Shown one piece after another: positions 23,217 through 33,915 of a stretch of DNA of 64,000 nucleotides (position 1 is its first letter; every line of letters starts with the position of its first letter). This stretch comes from Sapria himalayana. Its lineage: Eukaryota; Streptophyta; Magnoliopsida; Malpighiales; Rafflesiaceae. Location: the NCBI GenBank assembly GCA_029783825.1, contig JAREIK010001729.1, positions 378,425 to 442,424 of the forward strand, in the 5' to 3' direction. The notes beneath the pieces were generated by a model. The model was not told the origin of the DNA, ran no database searches, and was given only the letters and a program-made list of their open reading frames with translations. Position numbers and translations under genes: made by a program.

Positions 23217-24230
23217 CCTTTAAAAAAGTAGAATAAGAAGACTAAAAAGATTAAGAAGAATAAGAAGAATAAGAAGAATAAACACAATAAGAAGAATAAA
23301 AAGAATAATAAGATTAAGAAAAATAATAATAATAAGATTAAGAAGAATAAGAATAAGAAGGATAAGATGAAAAACAAGAATAAGAAGAATAATAAGAATA
23401 ATAAGAATAATAAGAATAAGAAGACAAAAAAGAATAAGAAGACAAAGAAGAATAAGAAGAATAAGAAGAATAAGAAGAATAAGAAGAATAAAAATAATAA
23501 GAAGAATTAGAAGAAAAAGAAGAATTAGAAGAATAAGAAAAATAAGAAGAATAAGAAGACTAAGAATGTTAAGAAGAATAATAAAATTAAGAAGAATAAG
23601 AAGACTAAGAATGTTAAAAAGAATAATAAAATTAAGAAGAATAAGAAGAATAAGAAAAATAAGAAGATTAAGAAGAATACAAAAAATATGAATATAAAGA
23701 AGAATAAGAAGAGAACGTATATTAAGAAGAATAAGAAGAATAAGAAGAACAAGTAGAATGAGAAGAATCAAAAGAATAAGAAGGTTAAAAAGAATAATAA
23801 GAATAAATAGAATACAATGAAAAAGAAGAATATGAAGAAAAAGATGATTAATCAGAATAATCAGAATAAGAAGAATAAAAATAATGAGAATAATAAAAAA
23901 GAATAAGAAAAATAAGAAAAATAAGAAGAAAAAGAAGAATATGAAGGATATGAAGAATTTAAAGAATAATAAAAATAAAGAGAATAAGGAGAATAAGGAG
24001 AATAAGAAGAATAAGAAAAATAAGAAATATAAGAAGAATATGAAGAATAAAAAGAATAATAAGAATAAGAATTATAAAAAAGAATAATAAGAATAATAAG
24101 AATAAGAAGAATAAGAAGAATAAGAAGACTAAAAAGAATAAGAAAAATAAGAAAAATAAGAAGAATTAGAAGAATTAGAAGAATTAGAAAAATTAGAAGA
24201 ATAAGAAGATTATGAAGAATAAGAAGAAAG
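23217..24230 (+). repeat. AAGAAT/AAG microsatellite array following LINE B
   Basis: About 1 kb of imperfect AAGAAT/AAG repeats with GTAGAATAAGAAGACTAA at the left edge, directly after the LINE tail. The minus strand gives a 183-codon Leu/Ile frame that is purely repeat translation. Confidence 0.96.
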
Positions 24231-24650
24231 GTAGGGTGATGAGGGCCTTCACGATGAGAGGTGAAGCCTTCTCACCCTTGCATGCAGAAATCATGGCCTT
24301 GCATAAGGAAATGTAGGTCTCCAAAGAAAATAATTTTTGAAATTTTCAAGTACAAGTAGACTCAAGCTTGTTAGTGGACCTTGTGCTAAGTAAAATAGAA
24401 TTATAGAGACATGAGGAAGAGATTAACATAATTAAAAAATTACTAATTGAATTAAAAGGAGGAATATTGCATATATTTAGGGAAGCAAATGCATTGGCAG
24501 ATAAATAGCGGAAGAAGGTAGGAGGAAAGGGGATAATGAGTTTGAAGGGAATAAAATCCCTGATAGGCTAAAAGGCTTATTATACTTAGATAAAATAGGT
24601 TTTCAATATATTAGAATTAAAAAGATTAAAGATTAGGATTATTTAAGTTA
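24231..24650 (+). pseudogene. LINE C ORF2 fragment (RNase H C-terminus)
   Basis: Readable pieces are LHAEIMALHKEM around 24270-24310, VDSSLLVDLVLSKIEL at about 24355-24405 and HIFREANALADK at about 24470-24508. The last ends in a stop where the family has a Leu/Met-Ala continuation. The catalytic NTDGS part is absent because the copy starts after it. It has at least three stops and one frame change and is non-functional. Confidence 0.78.
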
Positions 24651-25279
24651 GAAGACAAGGGGTCCATGGAATTTGAATTAAACTTCTTTATTTTAATTTA
24701 AATAAATTTTGCTTGTGGAACTTGTTTTGCAGTCTTAAGCAGATCACAGGCAAAGGTCTTGAATGCATGAATCACCCCAGTCTTGAGGTGGGACTAAAAT
24801 GAAGCAGGCTAGATTAAACTGGTTATTCTGTGTATTTTTTTGTGGTTTGCTGTTGGTTTATTAGATATAGGTTTAGTAGTATCTTGGAGTGGAGGATGCT
24901 ACAATCAGCCAAAGGGGAAAAGAGTGCTAAAGAGGGTGTGAGGAGCTGTGTGTGTATTTGTTTGTGGAATTTTGATTGCAGAGTTGTGTGTGTGTATATT
25001 TGTTTGTAATAATGAGTCGGTATTCTAGAAGTTTGTGTTATGCATCTTGAATGGATGTAGGTATGGGAGTCTATTATATTGGGAGTCAGTTTGTGTAATG
25101 TGTCGATAGGGGAGTTGAAAATGGGTCTGTAATGGGTGTGGGGAGGGACATTTGTAGGAAGACTGTTTGGTTTCTCATGTTGCAGGTCAGTGGAGCATCT
25201 AAAGCTATAGTAAAGCTTGCGAAGGATAAGGGTTTAGGCAGAGCCTGGCATGATTCGAAAGCATGCTGAACCACAGCTC

Positions 25280-25299
25280 GGGGGGGGGGGGGGGGGGGG
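25280..25299. repeat. poly(G) run of 20 in the LINE C 3' UTR
   Basis: A pure G tract after CACAGCTC and before TTGGTGAG, the second long poly(G) in an otherwise AT-rich window. A minus-strand frame reads it as polyproline, which is an artefact. Confidence 0.95.
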
Positions 25300-25605
25300 T
25301 TGGTGAGAACTAGCTCATTGATAATATAGGCTTGATCAAGGATGGAAGGGAAATGATCCACCAAGGTGGCTAGAATTTCAATTAGAGCCTAAGGCCAGAC
25401 TAGTTATGATACGGTAGGGGATCCAAGGTCATAAAAAAGATTACTATTGAATTGCAAAAAATTTATATTTAAATAAGTGCTACAATTTCGGTTTTTTTAA
25501 TTGTAGATTAAGGAGTATGCAAGGTGTAAGAGGGTTAAGGGTAGTATTAGTTTGTAACAATATTTCTCCGCCAAAAGAGAGGGTCATAATAATAAAAAAC
25601 ACTTT

Positions 25606-26290
25606 CTAAAAAAAAAGAAGAATGAGAAGAATAAAAAAGACTAGGAAGATTAAGAAAAATAAGAAGAATAATAACAAAAACAAGAATAAGAAGAATAAGA
25701 AGAATAACAAGATTAATAAGAATAAGAATAATAAGAAGAATAAAAAGAATAAGAATAATGAGAAGAATAAGAACAATTAGAAGAATAAGAAGAATAAAAA
25801 GAATAAGAATAATAAGAAGAATAAGAAAAATAAAAGAATAAGAAAAATAAGAAAAATAAGAAAAATAAGAAGAATTAGAAGAATAAGAATAATAAAAAGA
25901 ATTAGAAGAATGAGAAGTATAAGAAGAATAAGAAGATGAAGAATAATAATAATAATAATAATAATAATGAGAAGAATATAGAAGCATAAGAAGAATAAGA
26001 AGAATAAAAAAACTAAGAAGAATATGAAGAATAAGATGAATAAAAAGAATGAGAAGAATAAAGAAGACTAAGAAGATTAACAAAAATAAGAAGAATAAGA
26101 AGAAAATAAACAATAACAAGAATAAAAAGAATAAAAGGAATAACAAGATTAATAAGAATGAGAATAATAAGAATAATAAAAAGAATAAGGATAAAAATAA
26201 TATGAATAATAAAAAGAATAAGAACAATTAGAAAATAAGAAGAATAAGATGAATAAGATGAAAAAAAGAAAAAGAAGAATACTAAGAATG
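25606..26290 (+). repeat. AAGAAT/AAG microsatellite array following LINE C
   Basis: Imperfect AAGAAT/AAG/AATAAT repeats with AAGACTA.GAAGATTAAG near both the left edge and about 26058. Long minus-strand frames of up to 226 codons here are repeat translation. Confidence 0.95.
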
Positions 26291-26508
26291 TCAAATAAGA
26301 ATTTCTGAAAACTTCCAGCTCCAAGAACTAGAGAGAGAAAGTGGGAATTTTACATAGAGAAAGCTTCAATTTGTGGAGCACTTGCCAATTCATAAAATTA
26401 AAGCTGAAAATTTTTGGAAACGCTATCAACTTTAGAGAGAGAAAATCTCAATTTCTAGAGAGAGAAAATCACCATTTCTGCTCAAATCAAGCACCATTCA
26501 AGTGGAAA

Positions 26509-27918
26509 ATGAAGCAAAGGGACTTATTATCAAATAAAAAGTCCTTTGCTTCAATATTGAAGGAACCCACACCTCCTCTTCCTTCGTTCGAAAAAATAAA
26601 TAAAAACTCTGTAGTTATCTTCTCCACGGAAGAGATACAGAGGCTCATAGAGCCATTTGAACACACGCTTATTGGGAAATTCTCACATGGCAGACCGCGA
26701 GCACAAGAACTACATGCATTTATTTCTTTGTTGAAGTTTAAGGGGATGGTGAAGTTCGTGGATTTTGACGCGAAACACGTTATCTTGTAGTGCTACATGG
26801 AGGATGATTTTCAAAGGTTATGGCTAAGAAGACTATAGCAGGTAAACGGTTTTCCTATGCGTATTTTGAAGTGGACGTAAAACTTCAATCCACAGGAAGA
26901 ACCTCCCATTGCCCCGGTATGGTTTTCTCTCCCCAATCTACCATTGTTTCTATATAGTAAGCATGCATTGTATGTGATTTCTTCTTGCTTGGGGAAGCCG
27001 ATGCTTCAGGATGAGGCAACAGCCTCTATGACTAGGACAAACAATGCCTGAGTATGTGTGGAGTGAAATTTGCTTACACGACCACCCACAAAAATATGCA
27101 TATGCAGTGGAGAAGGTGAATTGAGAGAGGGGTTCTGGCAAACTGTAATACCCGAGAACCTAGCATTTTACTACCTAGCATGTAAAAGGCTAGGACATGA
27201 TATGGGTGAGTGCAGGCTGGAGGTAGAAGAGAAGGGGCAGGAGGGTAGAGGAAGAAAGAGATGGATTAGGAAGGAAGAAGGAAAACAGAAGGATAGTTAT
27301 AAAGAGAAGCAGGAGGGAGGATAATTGCACACGACTTTTGTAATAGAGGAAGTCCAAGATAGGAGTAATGAGGAGAGAAAATCAATAGAAAAGGGAGGAA
27401 GTAACAGAAATATAGGAGCAGAATAAGATGTAGGAAAATAGGGGGGAGAGGAGAGTGAAAAAGATGAAGGTTGGGTGGAAGTAAAAAGAAAAAGAAAAGG
27501 GGGAAAAAGGTTTAAATCAAGGAGGGTTTTAAAGGAGAACACGAAGGATCTCAGCTAGATGGATGAGGATCTTCTGGACTTTCCAGAAGAAGACTCGGAT
27601 GTGTACAGCTACCCTCCACTAGGAAGGGAAGAAGGGAATAGGGAGGGAGAAATTAGTAAGTTAAAAGATGATTTAGAAATGTATAAAGAAGATATGGAAA
27701 AGCTCATGAGGGTTCAAGCCATGGAAGCCATAAAACAAATGGCTATGCAACTAGGACAGCAGGTAGGATATAAAAAAATTATGCAAATTACTCCTAACGT
27801 ATACAAGTCCACAAGGAATAGAAAGAAACATCTAAATAATACGTACGAGTCTAAGTGTACAACAAGAGCTCAAGCAAAGTCAAGATTCAATGGATATATG
27901 TCTTTATTGGAACATTAG
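26509..27918 (+). pseudogene. LINE D ORF1 (DUF4283 and CCHC, gag-like)
   Basis: The start chosen is ATG at 26509 (MKQRDLLSNKKSFASILKE), which aligns with the decayed LINE B start. One frame runs to 27324 without a frameshift but with about five stops (the first is TAG at 26788). It shows VVIFSTEEIQRL, LIGKFSHGRPR, GFPMRILKWT and GEGELREGFW. The knuckle YLACKRLGHDMGEC has Tyr in place of the first Cys. A Lys/Glu-rich region follows. The last part continues in another frame from 27559 to 27918 with MDEDLLDFPEEDSD and a helical tail. ORF1 overlaps the ORF2 start by 29 bases in a different frame, an arrangement that would need reinitiation or similar. Confidence 0.83.
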
Positions 27919-29290
27919 GGGGGTGGCAAATAACCCTTCAATAAATAGATTAAAACTATTAATAAAAGCTCATAAAATACCCCTAGTAATTATAGCAGAA
28001 CCAATGGTTCAGAAAGAACAATTAACAAAGTATAGTGAATTATTAGGAGTTAATAATGCATATGCTAACACAAATATAAGCTTTGGATTATGTGGCATAA
28101 CTATATAAATATTGTAATAATAAAAGACACAGATCAAGTAGTTCACTTTAAAACAAATCAAGATTCAGATGCAATAATCTCAGTAGTTTTTGCTAAAAAT
28201 GCTAAAAAAGATAGATTTGAATTATGGAAAGAGATGCAAGAAATAGCTAAAAAAGATACACCATGAATTATAGGAAAAGATTTTAATATAATTAGAAGTG
28301 AGAAGGAAAAGAGAGGAGGAAAAACTCCAGATAAAGTTGCTATAACACAATTTAATAATACAATTGTGAATGCTAATCTTATGGAAGTAGATTTTACAGG
28401 ATCAAGATATACTTGGTGCAATAACTAGCAAAAAAGAGGAGCAATCTGGGCAAGATTAGATAGAGTCCTGTGTAATGCAAAGTGGATAGCCTCTCAAGGA
28501 GCCACATGGCTAAGACACTTAAACAGGACCTGTTCAGATCATAGCCCTTTGCTCATAACAAGCCATAAGAATTAGTGCATGATAAGTAGTTTTAAATTTC
28601 AAAATATGTGGGCAAAGCACACAAAATTTGAAAGTGTGGTGAAAGAGTCCTAGACAGAGTCAGCAATAGGAAAGCCTATGCAGGCTCTATCATTTAAGTT
28701 ACATAGATTAAAAATAGCTTTAAAATCATGGAATAAAGAGGTTTTTGTAAACATAAACCAAAAAATAAAGGAGATGGAGGAGGAAGTGGAAAAATTAGAA
28801 TTAGGATATGAGAATACTCAAAATGAAGATATCAAAATAGAACTAAGTAAAGCTATAGGCAAACTGAGACTAAGATTACATATGGAAGAAATTTTTTGGA
28901 AACAGTGAGCAAAGATTAAATGACTTAAAGATGGAGATAAAAATACAAAATTTTTTTAAAATGTGAGTAAAATTAAAGCTAACAAAAACAAAATAAAAGG
29001 TATACAAAACAAATAAGGAACTTGGGAAGAGAATGAAGAGAAAATTGGAACCCTCTTTGAGGATTTCTTTAAATATCATTTATGCGACAGAGGGAAACAT
29101 GAAAGGGATTCTTTAATGAAATAAATTAAAGCTACTATTACTAACAAACAAAACAATAAATGGTCTTGATAAGGACAGTGCATCAGGTCCTGATGGCTGG
29201 AATAATTATTTTTTCCAGGTCAGTTGGCATCTAATTAAAAATGATCTCATTATTGTAGTTGCAAGTTTCTTTGTAGGTGCGAACATACCC
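27890..29290 (+). pseudogene. LINE D ORF2, endonuclease and linker
   Basis: ATG at 27890 starts MDICLYWNIRGVANNPS, the usual first strand of the APE-like endonuclease. IIAEPMV carries the Glu at about 27993. GKDFNIIRSEKEKRGG at about 28270-28320, GSRYTWCNN at 28400 and CSDHSPLL at 28534 complete the fold, and the catalytic Glu, Asp, Asn and His-type residues are visible. Stops occur at 28108, 28264 (TGA where W is expected before the IIG.DFN block), 28427 (TAG) and 28574. The linker 28678-28908 (KLHRLKIALKSWNKEVF, MEEIFWKQ) is open. This domain nicks target DNA to prime reverse transcription. Confidence 0.84.
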
Positions 29291-29299
29291 AAGGCATGG

Positions 29300-30417
29300 G
29301 TGAAATCATTTATTGTATTAATTCCAAAGAAGGAATCACCACATAAATGCGAGGATTTTAGGCCTATCAGTCTATGTAATGCTCTCTATAAAATTCTAGC
29401 TAAAATATTACAAAATAGGTTAAGTGATATATTACCACATATAATATCTCAAGAACAAATAAGTTTTGTTAATAATAGGCTACTGATTGAAAATCTAAAA
29501 CTTGCATCAAAAATGATGAAGGAATTAGATATAAAAACAAGAGGGAAAAATTTAGTAGTAAAATTGGATTTGTCCAAAGCTTTCTACATGGTAGAATGGG
29601 ACACACTCTACTTTGTTATGAGGAAATTTGGGTTCTCTAAAATATGCATAGATCTATTATATAGATGCATATCCAGTGCATGGGTAAAAGTTATTGTAAA
29701 TGAAAAGATAGGAGAGGAATTTAAGACAAAAAGAAGTTTAAGACAAGGAGACCCGTTGTCTCCTTTATTATTTGATATTTATTTAGAATTACTGATTTGT
29801 AATTTAAATAAAAGAATGGCGATAGGGAAGATTATTCCATTCAGGCAACTTAATAATACTCCGAGAATAGGTTGTTTAGCTTATGCAGATGACCTTATAA
29901 TATTCACTAATGCAAGCAGAAAATCACCGAGGAATTTAATGGAGCTTTTACAAGAATTAGAGATAGAAACGAGGCTAATGGTAAATAAAAAAAATGTCAG
30001 TTTTTGTTAGCAACAAAAACTACAGAAAAAATTGCAAGCAAGATAAAAAGTATCACAGGTTTCATTCAAAATAAAGGGGCGTTAGTGTACTTAGGCTGCC
30101 CGATATATGAGGGTAGATTAAAAGAGAAGTATTTAACAATACTTAAAGATAAAATGAGAAAGAAAATAGTAGGCTGGAAGAAGAATTTATTGGGATTTGG
30201 AGGAAGGATCACGTTAATTACACATGTACTGCATAGTACGTTAGTACATATTTTGTCAGTCATTCTCCCTCCTAAGAAATTTGTTAGAAAATTAGAAATG
30301 GAGATGGCTAACTTTTTATGGGGTAAAAAAGATGGGAGGCTAAAGCTTCATTGGAAGAACTGGGAAGATATTTGTCAACTAAAAGATGAAATAGGTTTGG
30401 GCATTTCTAGTCTTTAA
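29300..30417 (+). pseudogene. LINE D ORF2, reverse transcriptase domain
   Basis: Two open stretches (29300-30010 and 30004-30417) in different frames carry the whole polymerase. FIVLIPKKESP and DFRPISLCNALYKI are at 29310-29400. LVVKLDLSKAFYMVEWD is at about 29550-29600 and keeps the catalytic Asp of LDLS, but the usual second Asp of SKAFDRV is Tyr. RSLRQGDPLSPLLF is at 29730-29770 and YADD is intact at 29882-29893. A one-base frame change near 30005 leads into LATKTTEKIASKI, YLGCPIYEGRL and the FLWGKKDGRLKLHWKNW block ending at about 30363. This is the most complete LINE reverse transcriptase in the window. Confidence 0.9.
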
Positions 30418-31655
30418 GACATAGCAACAGCATGGGGCTGTTAAGGCTGCTGGAGACTAAAAGAAAGTGAGAGTCTATGGGAAAAGTATATGAGAGCTAA
30501 ATATGAAGGGGAAAAAGTCAAGAGCTTGAAGAATACCTCGAAGAATTGGAAAGCAATGGGAAAATAGAAAGAATTAGTGGATTCACACTCAATAATGAAA
30601 AAGAGTGACTAGGGGCGGACACTGAATCCACAAGGTAATTTTACTCTAAAATCGTCAAAAGAATTAGTTAGAAGAAAAAAACCAGTACAAACAATTTTTA
30701 AATGGGCATGGAAGGTAGATATTTGGCAAAAAATGTGCTTGCTTGCATGGAAAGCTCTTGTCAATGCCTTACCACTTGATAATAACATTCAAAGAAAAGG
30801 TATAACAATGGCTTCTAGATATGACTGCTACTTTGATGCAGAAGAATCTATTGATCAATTATTCTCGTAAGGGAAAATAGCAGTGGATGTATGGAATGAG
30901 CTAGAAGAAATAAATCGGATTAGATTTAAAAAAGAAGGGCTAATAGAAAGAATTAAAAAATGGTAAAGAGAAAATTCACAAAGCCCAATTTGAAACTGGC
31001 TAACCCAAAATCTCTCACATGTAGTTATCTGGAGCATATGGAAAGGCCGAAACAAAAGCAGATATGAGGGAATAGGTATGAATTATATTGAAATAGTAAA
31101 AGATATTAGAAAGGAAATAAGTAATATATCTTGTTCAAAGCCTATTAAAGTTGAGAATTGAGGTAAAAATAGAGTAGTAAGAGACACATGGTCACTTGCC
31201 ACTAACAAAATTAAGACTTATAGAGTAAGAAGTATAAAATGGAAGAAGCCCCCTGGGGACAAGTTATCTCTTAATACTGATGGAAGTTTTAACAGGGATA
31301 TAGGGGCAGCAGGAGGAGGAGGAGTAATAAGAGATTTTTAAGGAATGATTATAAAAGCATTTACTATATTTGGTAGAGCTTGTTCAACCCTTCACTCGGA
31401 AATCAATGCTTTGAAGAAAGGGCTATATGTCTGTAATGACATGAGATTTAAAAATTTGCTAATTCAGGTTGACCCTAAGTTGATATTGGATTTGGTTTTT
31501 AAAAGAATAACATTATGGAAGTTTGAAGAGGAGATTGAGATAATAATAAATCTCATTAAAGATCTAAATGCAAATATTTCTCATATATATATGGAGGCTA
31601 ATGCACTAGCTGATGGTCTGGCTAGAATAGGAGCGGCCAAAGGAGAAAAATAATA
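30418..31655 (+). pseudogene. LINE D ORF2, zf-RVT and RNase H end
   Basis: After a stop at 30415 the frame continues with a decayed zf-RVT block (ALVNALPLD.NIQRKGI at about 30750-30800, RYDCYFDAEESIDQLF near 30820; one expected Cys is Tyr). RNase H runs from about 31240 to 31653. LNTDGSFNRDIGAAGGGG keeps the first Asp and STLHSEI the Glu, VDPKL the second Asp, and MEANALADGLARIG is the end motif. A TAA at about 31340 splits it (RDF, stop, GMIIKAF). Confidence 0.85.
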
Positions 31656-33330
31656 TGACGAGAAAACTATACCTAAAAAATTAAAAGGTTTAGCAACACT
31701 GGATAAGCTTGCATTCCCTTATCTAATAAAAAACAAGGTACTAGGAAAGTAGGCGGGAAACACTAATAAAGTAAACATTAAATTATTGTTATAAAGGTTA
31801 TCTATTTAGTCTTAATATATAATTTGAAATTATGTGGCAAGGTGTTGTATAGTTGTCTGTGTAGGGGATGTTTTTTCGTAGGTAAAGAAAGATGCTCAAA
31901 TAAAGCATAACGGTGATTGAAGCTTAAAGAAAGTGAGGGAATTTCTAATGCATTATCTGTTTTAATTTTCTGGATTTTAAGAAGGCAGGGGTAGAAAATA
32001 TTCTGTAGGAGTCTGTAAACATTTAATTTGTCTACCAAGTGTCTGTGTTATTGCTGTTGGGTCTGTATTATAAGAGGTGATGAGGTGTAGGGGCCAAATG
32101 TGAAATATATATGGAGACATGTAAGCTACTATTCAGAAATGAGTAAAGTGGAATAACGCTGCTGCCCAGGAAAAGCATCAGATGGAGGCATTAAAGCTGC
32201 TGCCATGCTCAATAAAAAGAAGAGCAAATGATTTGAAAGAATGAAACAGAACGGAGGCATTAAAGATTTCGGGCAGAGATGAATAACAATTCAACCAGGG
32301 GAAAAAGGAGTCACAACCGCTATAACTATCTTAATTTTCTTTCTGATTGAATGATGCAGGAATGAGTGCCCGAAATAGGAATCACGTATAAAAGCTTGCA
32401 GAAAAGTGATAGAAGTTCGGTGGCAAAAGATACAGAGGCTGATTAGTGTTGGCTGCTGAGTGTTTGTCAAGTGTTTGGAGTGTGTAAAGGTAGGTCTAAT
32501 TTTAACGAATCTGTTGAGTTAGAATGAAGTTTGTCATGTGATTGTAGTCTGTCTAGTGTTTACTGAGGTTGGTGTGTGCAGCAAAGGTCTACTGAGCTTG
32601 TTGAGCTAGGCAAGGAAAGGCAGTCTGTAAAGGTAGGTGAGGTAAGTGGTTAAGTTAAAATGAAGTTTGTCTAGTGTTTGTAGAAATATTAGAGTCAAAT
32701 GTAAAGGTCTGCTAAGTCTGTTAAGTTTGGCAAGGGAGGGTGGTATGTAATTTGAGGTAGGTGAATAAAGGGTGGTCTGCTGGAAAAATCAAACCCACGA
32801 AAAATGCAGTCGGTCCAGTGTACACACACAAGAGTACAATAATTAGAGTCAAATGCAGTCTGTTTGTAGAAATGTTAGAGTACAGTAAGAGGAGGTAAAT
32901 ATAGAGTCTGTCTAATTAGAGTCTCAAGGGGTGAAGAAAAAGCTTACACAAACACAAGAAAAGCTACAACAGGAGCTTAAGCTGTGAAAGATGTATGGTC
33001 AAAGGGAAGGCAAAGATGCAAAAGAAAAAGCAAAAAAGGGCTAGAAGAGATACCAAAAAAGATTGTCATTCCAATGATAATATGTCGGCATCAGCCTAAA
33101 AATAATAAGGCCACAGAAGCCTAGCACGAAAATCAACCCAACAAAAGTCTAGCACGAGAATAATGATAAAGAGAATGTTCTAAAAATATATTTAATATTA
33201 CATAACCATTTTGTTTTATTTAGATAAGAAAGGGTGTAAAAGGGGAAAGGGTAGAAGTAGGTTGTAAAAATGGTATTCCTTCGCCAAAAGAGAGGGTTAT
33301 ATTAATAATAAAACAAATTTAAAAAAAAAG
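31656..33330 (+). other. LINE D 3' UTR
   Basis: No coding signal. At about 32480-32760 a roughly 140-bp segment is repeated imperfectly in tandem, anchored by GTAAAGGTAGGT at about 32485 and 32625 and by AATGAAGTTTGTC at about 32523 and 32660. It ends with GGGTGTAAAAGGGG, the terminal box and A-run. The junction with LINE E (AAAAAAAAAGCTTCAATTTG) is direct. Confidence 0.72.
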
Positions 33331-33915
33331 CTTCAATTTGTGGAAGAAAGTTATGGGTTTGAACTAAAATTGGAAGAAATTGATTATCTTGCACATAAAA
33401 ATTTATTTTCCAACACATATCATTTATCTTCCCTGCCTAATAAACAAGCCTCGCGTAAAAATGGTGAGCTCATGATTTTATTCTCCCCAGAAGAAATTTA
33501 AAACCTCTCGAAAGTTTACATACTCGCGCTTATTGAGAAATTCTCTCATCGACATTCGTTCATAAATGAAATACGTAAATTCTTTTCCTCTCTAAAGCTC
33601 AAGGGCATGGTCAAGGTAGGTGCTATGGACAATAAGCATATGCTGCTACAATTTTTTATAGAGGAGGACCACCTTCACGTGTGGTTGAAGGAACACTAGA
33701 AAATATACGGGCTTCCTATGAGAACATTCAAATGGACGAAAAAATTTAATGTGAAGGAAGAAACCCACTCTCACCAGTATGGTTTCTTCTACCTAAACTA
33801 CCTATTCACTTCTTTAATAAACTGTCTCTCTTCTTCATCTCAAAATTATTGAAAATCTTCTATTAATGGATGGAGCCACTGCCACTCTTACTAGACCAAG
33901 TGTGGCAAGAGTTTG
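33331..33915 (+). mobile_element. LINE E, left part (before the Ty3 insertion)
   Basis: It begins with AGCTTCAATTTGTGGA, also found near the start of LINE D (about 26364), so it is close to the true 5' end. It holds most of ORF1. The right limit is the GTTTG target duplication of the Ty3 element. The rest of LINE E resumes at 44113. Confidence 0.88.
33331..33915 (+). pseudogene. LINE E ORF1, N-terminal DUF4283 part
   Basis: Readable in one frame with stops: MILFSPEEI, FSSLKLKGMVKVGAMDNKHMLLQFF, GLPMRTFKWTKKFNV and finally SVARVCV at 33896-33915, where the Ty3 element interrupts it. The order matches LINE B and D. Stops include TAA at about 33499 and TAG at about 33697. Joined across the insertion, the DUF4283 end continues with the IDVNLQAPIL block at 44113. 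Confidence 0.8.
33911..33915. repeat. 5-bp target-site duplication GTTTG, left copy
   Basis: GTTTG immediately precedes the left LTR and recurs immediately after the right LTR (44108-44112). Five bases is the usual size for Ty3/gypsy integration. Removing one copy together with the element restores the LINE ORF1 frame. Confidence 0.95.

Larger units (their letters stand above)
24231..25605 (+). mobile_element. LINE C (5'-truncated, RNase H end plus 3' UTR)
   Basis: It starts abruptly inside the RNase H domain after the array, so it is a typical 5'-truncated LINE copy. It contains the RNase H end, the shared 22-nt motif at 24772-24793, a 20-G run, GGTGTAAGAGGGTTAAGGG at about 25521 and the terminal box CCGCCAAAAGAGAGGG (25569-25583) with AATAATAAAAAAC. 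The next array starts directly after its A-run. Confidence 0.85.
26291..33330 (+). mobile_element. LINE D (best-preserved LINE copy)
   Basis: A near full-length + strand LINE of about 7 kb: short 5' region (26291-26508), ORF1 (26509-27918), ORF2 (27890-31655), a 1.7-kb 3' UTR and the terminal box TCGCCAAAAGAGAGGG at about 33281-33296. Unlike the other copies, its tail is a short A-run with no microsatellite, and LINE E starts immediately after it. Confidence 0.88.
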
